A DNA stretch of 42,902 nt from Bacteroidales bacterium. Its GTDB lineage: Bacteria > Bacteroidota > Bacteroidia > Bacteroidales > UBA932. A program made the position numbers and the translations under genes. The notes under the pieces were generated by a model that ran no database searches, had not been told where the DNA came from, and saw only the letters and a program-made list of their open reading frames with translations. The DNA is taken from NCBI GenBank assembly GCA_017445425.1, contig JAFSUF010000072.1, positions 1-42,902 on the forward strand, written 5' to 3'. Positions 17,982 to 23,915 of the stretch are shown in pieces. Position 1 is the stretch's first letter. Each line of letters starts with the position of its first letter.

Positions 17982-19197
17982 CCCGCTCAGGACCTTTCTG
18001 TCGCTGTTCGGGGTCAGTGTCGGAATTTTTGTAGTAGTTGTTTCATTCGCCCTTGTGGATGGCTTCAAAAGGGCCGTGGTGGCTGGTTTTGACCATTTTG
18101 GGAGCGATATGGTTATGGTTGAACGCTTCCCTGTGGTGGAGGACGGAGGTGATGGTTCTGGAAACGATGATGATGTGGATGAGGCCGACTGGAGCCGTTA
18201 TGCCGCCCGTCCGCAGCCGACCACAGATGACTTCCTTGCCCTTGCGGGGCAGAGCACAAGTACAATGGCTTGGTCAGCCATTGCGGGGGAGGCGGAGGCC
18301 GACATTTCGTATTCAGGCAAAATAATGCGCGGCTGCAAGCTGGTCGGGGTCAGGGGTGCCTGGCAGCACCTTATCTACTCTTCTGTTTGTGAAGGGCGCG
18401 ACTTCTCCCTGGCAGAATTGTCCGGTGCCGACGCCAAGGTGATAATCGGATCCAAAATAGCCGAAGGTCTTGCCGGACAAAGCTCGCGCAGCACCCTTTG
18501 CGGCAGCACGGTCCGTATAGACGGCCGCAATATGACGGTCGTGGGCATTCTCTCTGAAGAGGGTAAGAACATAATAAACCTCTATGCCAGCGATTACGCC
18601 CTGTTTGTGCCGTTTGCAGCGGCAGAGGACATAGCGGGCGACGGTGCCTTGGAGACGATGATTGCGGCCGGGCCGGGCGATGCCTCGCGCCAGGCCGCTA
18701 TCGGGGAGATGCGGCGCACGATGCGTGCCGCCCGGCGGCTCTCCCCGGCGCAGGATGATAACTTTGCCCTGAACACTATGGAAGACCTTTGCCGGCAGAC
18801 CGTATCCCTGACCCGCAAGATTACCGCGCTGGGGCTGGCCGTGGCGCTGTTCTCCCTGCTGATCGGGGGCTTTGGCATAGTGAACATAATGTTCGTATCG
18901 GTAAAGGAGCGTACCTGGTCAATCGGCCTTAAAAAGGCCCTGGGAGCCCGCCGCAAAAGAATCCTGCTGGAGTTCCAGTTAGAGGCGCTGCTATTGTCAG
19001 TTCTGGGTGCGGCCTTGGGACTGGTTCTTGCCTGCGGGGTGGTGGCGCTCATCCCTTCCGGAGTCGTGGACGCACGTATCACATCCGGGCACATAGTCCT
19101 CGCCTTCGCCCTCGCCTGCACCCTCGGTCTTGCCAGCGGCATGGCCCCCGCTGCCCAAGCCTCCCGCCTTCTTCCGGTAGATGCGCTGCGGAAATAA
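17953..19197 (+). CDS. ABC transporter permease, MacB/FtsX type
   Basis: 414 residues in the MacB topology: one N-terminal membrane helix (SLFGVSVGIFVVVVSFALVDGF, about 15-36), a large periplasmic domain (about 37-280, with an acidic GDGSGNDDDVDEADW loop), then three membrane helices in an FtsX domain (about 285-310, 340-365, 385-400). The segment SVKERTWSIGLKKALGARRK is the conserved cytoplasmic coupling loop. Such permeases need a separate ATPase, and none is adjacent; LolD-like 36045-36695 is a distant candidate only. The role may be lipoprotein, peptide or drug export by mechanotransmission. The ATG lies inside the mutS 3' end. It is the last gene before the repeat-rich island. Confidence 0.85.
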   Translation: MEIFHQIKSDPLRTFLSLFGVSVGIFVVVVSFALVDGFKRAVVAGFDHFGSDMVMVERFPVVEDGGDGSGNDDDVDEADWSRYAARPQPTTDDFLALAGQSTSTMAWSAIAGEAEADISYSGKIMRGCKLVGVRGAWQHLIYSSVCEGRDFSLAELSGADAKVIIGSKIAEGLAGQSSRSTLCGSTVRIDGRNMTVVGILSEEGKNIINLYASDYALFVPFAAAEDIAGDGALETMIAAGPGDASRQAAIGEMRRTMRAARRLSPAQDDNFALNTMEDLCRQTVSLTRKITALGLAVALFSLLIGGFGIVNIMFVSVKERTWSIGLKKALGARRKRILLEFQLEALLLSVLGAALGLVLACGVVALIPSGVVDARITSGHIVLAFALACTLGLASGMAPAAQASRLLPVDALRK

Positions 19198-19502
19198 TTG
19201 ACGGTTAGCAGCAGCAACGTTGGCCGGCGGGGGTACTTCCGCCGGGCAGGGCCGTCGCCTGAAAGCCCAGCTCCCTGACGTTCGGTTGGTTCCCTCCCTC
19301 ACTAGCGCCGGCCGCAGGCTCTTTCAGGCCTTGGCTATGTCTGCCCGGAGTACGTAATGTTCCGCGCAGATTCAGCAGAAGGTCCTCTCTATATCATCCG
19401 GGAGGAACAGAATGGTGCTTGTTTTTGGGCTATAAACTGCTCCAACCCTTTGATGTTATGGATGTTTTCTTGTCGGTCCGTATAAACGGCGTTCTATTAT
19501 AA
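19198..19502. other. Gene-free stretch with two repeat modules
   Basis: No supported gene. It contains a 52-bp module (19198-19249) related to 20056-20108, overlapping the start of the 108-bp repeat copy 1 (19241-19348), then about 150 nt without recognisable features up to the promoter at 19503. Confidence 0.6.
19241..19348. repeat. 108-bp GC-rich intergenic repeat, copy 1
   Basis: Matches 19945-20052 with 2 substitutions in 108 bases. It is bounded by inverted termini (CCGGGCAG and CTGCCCGG) with a nested inverted pair (GCCTGAAAG and CTTTCAGGC), so either strand can fold into a long imperfect hairpin. A 26-nt piece recurs inverted at 22737-22762. Confidence 0.9.
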
Positions 19503-19533
19503 TTTGGAGAAGAGAGATTAATCAGTATCTTTG
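19503..19533 (+). promoter_or_regulatory. Consensus Bacteroidetes promoter
   Basis: TTTG (19503-19506), 19-nt spacer, TATCTTTG (19526-19533). This matches both elements and the known spacing of the phylum's housekeeping promoter. Transcription should start near 19539. Confidence 0.8.
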
Positions 19534-19538
19534 TCTTG

Positions 19539-19609
19539 TTGTATTAAAGACACAAGATTTAGTCTTCGAGACATAAGGCATTTCAGCCCTCACTGAAATG
19601 CCTTTTTTT
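19539..19609 (+). ncRNA. Candidate small RNA or attenuated leader, about 70 nt
   Basis: This is the region between a consensus promoter and a strong intrinsic terminator, without an ATG-started ORF. Its first bases (19538-19550, extended to 19536) are the exact reverse complement of 19678-19692, the sequence directly before and into the ATG of the downstream 48-aa ORF. It could be an independent small RNA, or the terminated form of that ORF's mRNA leader. Ends are predicted from signals, not measured. Confidence 0.5.
19575..19609 (+). terminator. Strong intrinsic terminator of the small RNA
   Basis: Perfect 11-bp stem AAGGCATTTCA (19575-19585) with 19594-19604, loop GCCCTCAC, followed by an uninterrupted T-run to 19609. 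Confidence 0.88.
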
Positions 19610-19691
19610 CAGAGAAATTAGCTACCACCAGGGTACTTCTGCAATAACCCTCGAAATCCTTTCACGGAGACTATAAATCTTTAATACAACA

Positions 19692-19838
19692 ATGAATAAG
19701 GTTTTTCGACTAAGGTTGAGCCTGTGCTTAGAGTGCAAGGCTCCCAGACTTGCCAGAGTGAAGGCGTATAAACGCATTCGCAATGGTAAGAGCGAGAAGG
19801 TCCGTTCATACATTCGCGCGTTGAGGGACGCAAAATAG
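19692..19838 (+). CDS. Small basic protein, 48 aa, unknown function
   Basis: ATG 19692 to TAG 19838. The product is strongly basic (about 15 Lys/Arg in 48 residues) with a C-terminal half reading RVKAYKRIRNGKSEKVRSY, a pattern compatible with nucleic-acid binding; there are two Cys (12 and 15) and no membrane segment. I do not recognise the family. No separate -7 box is seen between the terminator at 19609 and the ATG, so expression probably relies on read-through from the promoter at 19503. The start region can pair with the 5' end of that transcript. A hairpin with a short T-run follows the stop. The clean boundaries favour a real gene; lack of a recognised homologue keeps confidence moderate. 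Confidence 0.5.
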   Translation: MNKVFRLRLSLCLECKAPRLARVKAYKRIRNGKSEKVRSYIRALRDAK

Positions 19839-19886
19839 TATAGACGAGTTCTTCTAAGAGTTTCTACATTCGACTGGAGGTAGCGG

Positions 19887-19914
19887 GGGAGAGTGATTTA
19901 TACTCTCCCTTTCT
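19887..19914 (+). terminator. Terminator after the 48-aa ORF
   Basis: GGGAGAGT (19887-19894) pairs with ACTCTCCC (19902-19909), loop GATTTAT, then TTTCTG. It closes the small unit begun at 19503. Confidence 0.65.
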
Positions 19915-19944
19915 GTAGTGAAGCTGCGTATTTCTTTCGCTTTG

Positions 19945-20052
19945 GCCGGGCAGGGCCGTCGCCTGAAAGCCCAGCTCCCTGACGTTCGGTCGGTTCCCTC
20001 CCTCACTAGCGCCGGTCGCAGGCTCTTTCAGGCCTTGGCTATGTCTGCCCGG
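19945..20052. repeat. 108-bp GC-rich intergenic repeat, copy 2
   Basis: Same orientation as copy 1 (19241-19348), offset 704 bp, 2 differences. The flanks differ: here the 53-bp module follows the copy, while at copy 1 it precedes it, so the modules have been rearranged relative to each other. Confidence 0.9.
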
Positions 20053-20055
20053 CTA

Positions 20056-20108
20056 TTGATGGTTGAGTGGCGGCAACGATGGCAGGTAGGGGTACTTCCA
20101 CCGGGCAG
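20056..20108. repeat. 53-bp module related to 19198-19249
   Basis: Shares TTGA-x-GGTT, GCAACG-x-TGGC and GGGGTACTTCC-x-CCGGGCAG with 19198-19249, with scattered substitutions and one length difference. It is more diverged than the 108-bp copies. Confidence 0.75.
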
Positions 20109-20247
20109 AAGCCTCTGCTTGCAAAGGGCACGTTGAACCAGACCGCAAAGCGCAGACACCTCCGCTTGCAATGCTTTCTGGGCAAAAATCTGCCCCTGAA
20201 AGCATTCAAGCTACGGTATTTGTCTGCACCTTGCTCTGTCGCCGGCG

Positions 20248-20393
20248 GTCCTGCCAAAGCGCCCCTACGTTTTTCAGGGCTCCAAGAAACTTTGGCGGGA
20301 GCGCAACCTTTTTCCTTCTTAAAGTCCTGGTGACGAGCACTGCCGCACGGGACGAGTGGGACATTCGCGAATCTCGTAGCGCTTTGGCGGGAC
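20248..20393. repeat. 15-bp inverted repeat pair
   Basis: GTCCTGCCAAAGCGC (20248-20262) and GCGCTTTGGCGGGAC (20379-20393) are inverted with one mismatch, 116 bp apart. They enclose no gene; possibly remnant ends of a non-coding element. Confidence 0.55.
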
Positions 20394-20609
20394 AGGAATA
20401 TGAGGTGCGGAGAGTCTTGCAGATATTGCCTGGCCCAGCTAAGGACAAGTAATGATATGAAAAACACCGGCCACCCCGGGACACTGCCTGGAAGCCCCAG
20501 TTGATATACTACGTGGTCAGTCGGGGCAATTTCCCCCGACCGGCCACGGCAAACTATGCCGGAATAACTTCCGTTGGGTTCTGTTGTGGCAGGTCTTATT
20601 TACAGGGTG

Positions 20610-20641
20610 TTTGCCTTTTCCGTAAAATATGCGTACCTTGC
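20610..20641 (+). promoter_or_regulatory. Possible promoter of the peptide-lipoprotein pair
   Basis: TTTG (20610-20613), 20-nt spacer, TACCTTGC (20634-20641), which departs from TANNTTTG at the last two positions. It would give a leader of about 210 nt before ATG 20860. Confidence 0.35.
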
Positions 20642-20859
20642 ACTGGATAGTTGCGATTCTATGACTTTAGTGCCATCCATAGCTTCTTTTACCGCCCCTA
20701 GGTTCGTGGGGGTGGGGGCTAACCATCTAATATTCAGAAAATTATACTGCTTTAAAGCACGCTGCTGCAAATATGCATCGGGCAGGTCTGCTGTGGCAGT
20801 GTGTTATTCTATGCCCGATTTGTATTGGAACCGACATTAACTGACAAATACAAAGAATT

Positions 20860-21003
20860 ATGAAAAAACTGATGAAGAACGGCAATATGTCAAAAGCGGG
20901 GGAGTATAGCGCTCCTGTATGCGTAGTGCTTTCTGTAGGTACCCAGAGTGTAATCTGCGGCAGCGAGACAGAGAAGGTGACCGAGACCCAGGGCGAGTGG
21001 TAG
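20860..21003 (+). CDS. Small peptide (47 aa) preceding a fimbrillin-like lipoprotein
   Basis: ATG 20860 to TAG 21003, beginning MKKLMKNGNMSKAGEYSAP and ending in Gly-Glu-Trp. The middle reads EYSAPVCVVLSVGTQSVICG. It resembles the short Bacteroidales peptides (Y-x-x-P, a hydrophobic beta segment, C-x-S, C-terminal Trp) often found upstream of surface lipoprotein genes; that recognition is from pattern only. There is no signal peptide or membrane segment. The A-rich stretch before the ATG fits initiation in this phylum. It lies 95 nt before the lipoprotein gene, probably on one transcript. Function unknown. Confidence 0.6.
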   Translation: MKKLMKNGNMSKAGEYSAPVCVVLSVGTQSVICGSETEKVTETQGEW

Positions 21004-21098
21004 GATTAGGAAGAATCGGTTGTTTGATTTCACCATCGTTCGGGAAGGATGATTCCGACTATGGTGTGAATGTGACAATTTAAGAGATAGGTATAACC

Positions 21099-22613
21099 AT
21101 GAAAAAAGTATTAGTATTCGGCCTTATGGCAGCACTTGCAGTATGTGGTTGCCAGAAAGTAGAAAAGGGTGACACGGCTTCAGCAGGAAAACCGTTCACG
21201 GCCACGGTGGAGGCAATGGTTGACGATGCAATTGCCATGGAGACCAAGACGTCCCTGGACAGCTACGGCAACGTTCTATGGAAGCAGGGAGACCAGGTGA
21301 GCATCTTTGCAGGAAGCACCATCAACGAGCATTATCAAGTGACCGATGCATCGGAAGGCAGGACGGCGGCAGCCTTTAGCAGGGTAGAAAGCCCAGGATT
21401 CGTTGCCGGCGGGGAGATACCCAATAACGTCGCTTTCTATCCTTATGCTGCAACGACGGGGATTGCCAAAAGAGGCGGCGGGACTTATCTCATCAGCGAT
21501 GTGACCCTCCCCGCAACCCAGTATTATGCAAATGTAAGCTTCGGTAACGGAGCATTCCCGATGGCAGCGGTTACAAGTTCAGCGAGTGACTACAACCTCA
21601 AGTTCAAGAATATCCTCGGCGGCTTGAAGCTCCAGTTGAAGGGTACTGCAGCCATAACATCAGTCAGCATAACCGGCAATAACGACGAGGTTCTCTGCGG
21701 TGCGGCGGAGGTTGCGGTTGCCGACGGTAGCCTGCCATCCATAAGCCTGACCGATGCAAGCGCGAAGACCGTGACTCTGGACTGCGGCAATGGCGTACAA
21801 CTCAGCGAAACGGCAGCGACAGCCTTCATCATTGCCCTTCCCCCGATGACAATGACAGGCGGATTCACCGTAACAGTGACCGGCACCGACGGTGCAACGA
21901 TGGAGATAAAGACCACAAAGACGCAAACCATCACCCGCTCTAACCTTCTCTCTATGCCGGCAGTGACATACGAGGGCGCAGCCCCCGCACCTGAGCATCA
22001 ATACGTTGACCTTGGCCTTACATCCGGCCTCAAGTGGGCATCCTGCAATGTCGGTGCGAACGCTCCCGAGGAATACGGCGATTATTTTGCCTGGGGCGAG
22101 ACGGAGCCGTATTACAGCAGTCAGGATCCATTGACGTGGAATGACAGCAAATCTGCTGGTTACAACTGGGCATCGTACAAATGGTGCAACGGATCTTACT
22201 CGACTCTCACCAAATACAATTATAGCAGTTCCTACGGCACCGTTGATAACGAGTACATCCTTGTTCCGGAGGACGACGCGGCTGCAGCAAATTGGGGAGG
22301 TAGTTGGCGCATGCCAACTGACGCAGAGTGGACAGAACTCAGGACTGAATGTACCTGGACATGGACCACTCAGAACGGAGTCAACGGAAGGCTCGTCACC
22401 GGTCCTAACGGAAACAGCATCTTCCTGCCCGCTGCCGGCAACCGGAACAATACCGACCTCGACTATGCGGGGTCCAGCGGCTACTACTGGTCCTCTTCCC
22501 TCAGTACGGACGACCCGGGCCGCGCGTACTTCGTGTACTTCAATTCGGTTGGAGTCCGCAGGCTCGGCAGCAACCGCTACTTCGGGTTTTCAGTTCGTCC
22601 CGTCACAGAATAA
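21099..22613 (+). CDS. Fimbrillin-like lipoprotein with C-terminal FISUMP domain
   Basis: 504 residues. A lipoprotein signal (MKKVLVFGLMAALAVCGC; C18 preceded by Gly is the likely lipidated residue) predicts outer-membrane anchoring and, in this phylum, probable surface exposure. Residues about 30-310 resemble the fimbrillin / Mfa-like fold (TKTSLDSYGNVLWKQGDQVS, then beta-rich sequence with a conserved FKNILGGLKLQLKG). Residues about 315-504 are a FISUMP / C-type-lectin-like domain: YVDLGLTSGLKWASCNVG, WGGSWRMPTDAEWTEL, and a terminal block from YYWSSSLSTDD to FGFSVRPV. Likely an adhesin or pilus-related surface protein; the ligand is unknown. The terminal block has the architecture used by variable domains of diversity-generating retroelements, but no template repeat or reverse transcriptase is in the window. 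A 6-bp hairpin follows the stop. Confidence 0.8.
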   Translation: MKKVLVFGLMAALAVCGCQKVEKGDTASAGKPFTATVEAMVDDAIAMETKTSLDSYGNVLWKQGDQVSIFAGSTINEHYQVTDASEGRTAAAFSRVESPGFVAGGEIPNNVAFYPYAATTGIAKRGGGTYLISDVTLPATQYYANVSFGNGAFPMAAVTSSASDYNLKFKNILGGLKLQLKGTAAITSVSITGNNDEVLCGAAEVAVADGSLPSISLTDASAKTVTLDCGNGVQLSETAATAFIIALPPMTMTGGFTVTVTGTDGATMEIKTTKTQTITRSNLLSMPAVTYEGAAPAPEHQYVDLGLTSGLKWASCNVGANAPEEYGDYFAWGETEPYYSSQDPLTWNDSKSAGYNWASYKWCNGSYSTLTKYNYSSSYGTVDNEYILVPEDDAAAANWGGSWRMPTDAEWTELRTECTWTWTTQNGVNGRLVTGPNGNSIFLPAAGNRNNTDLDYAGSSGYYWSSSLSTDDPGRAYFVYFNSVGVRRLGSNRYFGFSVRPVTE

Positions 22614-23002
22614 TAAGCAGTCTTGGGCGTAGCCCGGACTGCCAGCTGCCGGCGGATGCGGGCAGCATCAAAACCGCCTGTCATTGGGGCGACAGCCCCC
22701 GAAAAATACGGCCGAAAGGCTGAGTGACTGCGAGCAGGGCTTTCAGGCGAAGGCCCTGCCCGTGTTTTTTGTCCAAAAGACAGTCGCCATCGTAACGCTC
22801 GCGCGTCGGATTGCAGAACGGCCGGCGCGGAGCGGCGGAGTTACAGCATTTCCAAAAAAGCAGAACTTTTTCTGTTTTGCACTTCTCAAAACCACAGATT
22901 TTGAGAATTTGTCGCACGCGATGGCGGGGCCTCGTGCTATCTTGCCAACCGATCGCTAACCCTTTTGGACATACGATATGTGGACTATTGGAAATTTGTT
23001 AT
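22614..23002. other. Gene-free stretch with hairpins and a repeat fragment
   Basis: It begins with a hairpin (22617-22622 with 22637-22642; inner GGGC-GTA-GCCC) that may terminate the lipoprotein mRNA. It then holds the inverted repeat fragment 22737-22762 and a 7-bp hairpin CTCAAAA/TTTTGAG. Frames open across it are judged spurious because they consist of repeat and hairpin sequence and lack promoter or start context. Confidence 0.55.
22737..22762. repeat. Fragment of the 108-bp repeat, inverted
   Basis: 26 nt matching the reverse complement of 19243-19268 (and 19947-19972) at 25 of 26 positions. Similarity fades outside this core. Confidence 0.75.
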
Positions 23003-23010
23003 TACCTTTG
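23003..23010 (+). promoter_or_regulatory. -7 box (TACCTTTG) of the toxin-antitoxin operon
   Basis: Exact TANNTTTG 15 nt before ATG 23026. It lies downstream of an earlier in-frame ATG (22978), so that start would not be on the mRNA. Confidence 0.6.
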
Positions 23011-23025
23011 CGCAAAACAATAGAT

Positions 23026-23292
23026 ATGCGCACAGATTTAATTAAGATTGGTAACAGTTGTGGTATCAGAATCGCATCCTCTTTGCTCAAGGAACTAGGA
23101 TGGAAACTTCGCGACCCCATACAAATAAGTATTGTGGATGGTACTCTCGTCCTCAAAGATATGGCAAATGAGCCCGATCCATTTGCAGCAATCTCAAAGG
23201 GCGGATGGTATGATGATCCGCGGGATTCCCATGAAATAGCAGATGAACTTTACAGGGGGAGAGTGAATAACAGGGAAGATGTAATATTATGA
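23026..23292 (+). CDS. AbrB/MazE-family antitoxin
   Basis: 88 residues from ATG 23026, placed by the -7 box at 23003-23010. Residues about 1-45 are a SpoVT/AbrB swapped-hairpin DNA-binding domain (LIKIGNSCGIRIASSLLKEL, then ISIVDGTLVLK). The acidic, flexible C-terminus (FAAISKGGWYDDPRDSHEIAD) would bind and neutralise the toxin. The last codons overlap the toxin start as ATGA (23289-23292), the usual coupling of such pairs. By family precedent the protein, alone or with the toxin, represses its own promoter. Confidence 0.85.
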   Translation: MRTDLIKIGNSCGIRIASSLLKELGWKLRDPIQISIVDGTLVLKDMANEPDPFAAISKGGWYDDPRDSHEIADELYRGRVNNREDVIL

Positions 23293-23681
23293 AATATCTG
23301 CTTGATTCAAACGCCGTCATAGCGATGTTCCGCGACTTGCATCATATGCGGGAGGCGATTTTAAAAGTCGGATTTGATAAGTGTTTCGTTAGTGAAGTCA
23401 CGCTTGCTGAATTGTTTGTCGGTGCATATAAAACTAATTATGCTTCTCATATTCACGAAATCAGATTCATCAATGAGCACTTCGCTGTTTTGCCAATTTC
23501 CGGAGCAATAGAGAAATACGCGGAAATCAGAGCCGAATTAGAAAAAAGCGGCTGCCGGCTGGACAATTTTGACCTTCTTATAGCGGCGACCGCCATCACA
23601 GAAGGCATGACCCTTGTCACCCACAATACAAAGCACTTCGAAAGGATACCCAGATTAAACGTCAGAGACTGGGAGCGATAG
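23289..23681 (+). CDS. vapC: VapC-like PIN-domain ribonuclease toxin
   Basis: 130 residues; a PIN-domain endoribonuclease of the VapC type, whose known relatives cut tRNA or rRNA when the antitoxin is lost. Acidic metal-site residues in order are D6 (YLLDSNAVI), E41 (TLAELFVGAY) and D95 (NFDLLIAATAI), followed by THNTKHFERI, where N113 takes the place of the fourth, often acidic, position. Length is normal for the family. Translation is coupled to the antitoxin by a 4-nt overlap. The nearest downstream features are a triloop hairpin and a strong bidirectional terminator shared with tRNA-Gln. Confidence 0.88.
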   Translation: MKYLLDSNAVIAMFRDLHHMREAILKVGFDKCFVSEVTLAELFVGAYKTNYASHIHEIRFINEHFAVLPISGAIEKYAEIRAELEKSGCRLDNFDLLIAATAITEGMTLVTHNTKHFERIPRLNVRDWER

Positions 23682-23735
23682 CCATTTCCGCCGGCCAGGG
23701 TGGGTTGTGGAATAGCAAGGCCGGAGCGATGGGGT

Positions 23736-23752
23736 CTGGGGCGTAGCCCCAG
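23736..23752. repeat. CTGGGGC-GTA-GCCCCAG triloop hairpin
   Basis: A 7-bp stem with loop GTA. It shares the core GGGCGTAGCCC with the hairpin after the lipoprotein gene (22625-22635), suggesting a small dispersed palindromic motif of this island. Confidence 0.6.
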
Positions 23753-23766
23753 TATAATAGGCATCT

Positions 23767-23800
23767 CAACAAAAAAACTCCGCAGCGCGGAGTTTTTTGT
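23767..23800. terminator. Bidirectional terminator shared by vapC and tRNA-Gln
   Basis: CTCCGC-AGC-GCGGAG core (23778-23792) flanked by an A-run and a T-run giving a T-rich tail on both strands. It touches the tRNA 3' end at 23801. Confidence 0.9.
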
Positions 23801-23870
23801 TGAGATATCAGGACTCGAACCCGAACCGAGAGAGCCAGAATCTCTAGTGCTACCATTACACCATATCTCA
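23801..23870 (-). tRNA. tRNA-Gln (anticodon CTG)
   Basis: 70-nt cloverleaf on the minus strand. The acceptor stem is TGAGATA/TATCTCA, with a short D-arm. The anticodon stem AGAGA/TCTCT encloses loop TTCTGGC with anticodon CTG at 23838-23836, reading CAG. The T-arm is TCGGG-TTCGAGT-CCTGA. The 3' CCA is not encoded. It has its own consensus promoter and a terminator immediately after it. Confidence 0.95.
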
Positions 23871-23884
23871 GTTGAATTGGAGTG

Positions 23885-23915
23885 CAAATATAGGAGTATT
23901 TACAATATTATCAAA
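23885..23915 (-). promoter_or_regulatory. Consensus promoter of tRNA-Gln
   Basis: On the minus strand TTTG (23915-23912), 19-nt spacer, TATATTTG (23892-23885): both boxes and the spacing match the Bacteroidetes consensus. The -33 box overlaps the stop codon of mrp. Confidence 0.8.

Larger units (their letters stand above)
19536..19692. repeat. 15-nt inverted pair linking the RNA 5' end to an ORF start
   Basis: TTGTTGTATTAAAGA (19536-19550) is perfectly complementary to 19678-19692, whose last base is the A of the ATG. The arms are separated by 127 nt, with the terminator between them. No target-site duplication is visible outside the arms, which argues against a transposon. Confidence 0.85.
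19839..20859. other. About 1 kb without a supported gene, rich in repeats and hairpins
   Basis: After the terminator at 19887-19914 come repeat copy 2 (19945-20052), the 53-bp module (20056-20108), and a mosaic with a direct repeat (CTCTGCTTGCAA / CTCCGCTTGCAA). There is a 15-bp inverted pair (20248-20262 with 20379-20393, one mismatch) and a 7-bp hairpin (20520-20526 with 20534-20540). From about 20640 it is the leader of the 47-aa peptide gene, with an 8-bp stem (20777-20784 with 20812-20819). Open frames here are made of repeat sequence and are not called genes. Confidence 0.6.

Noticed and set aside
20067..20452. Overlapping open frames in the repeat region
   Set aside because: Built from repeat modules, in several frames and both strands, without promoter or initiation context.
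20574..20840. 88-codon frame upstream of the 47-aa peptide gene
   Set aside because: Covers the promoter and structured leader; no recognisable protein pattern.
22684..22959. 91-codon frame between the lipoprotein and the toxin-antitoxin genes
   Set aside because: Crosses the inverted repeat fragment and hairpins; typical of spurious calls in repeat DNA.
22978..23025. N-terminal extension of the antitoxin
   Set aside because: The -7 box at 23003-23010 lies inside it, and the AbrB fold starts at ATG 23026.
19198..23800. Diversity-generating retroelement or integrase-driven island
   Set aside because: No reverse transcriptase, template repeat, integrase or duplicated tRNA end is visible in the window; only the FISUMP architecture and the tRNA position hint at it.
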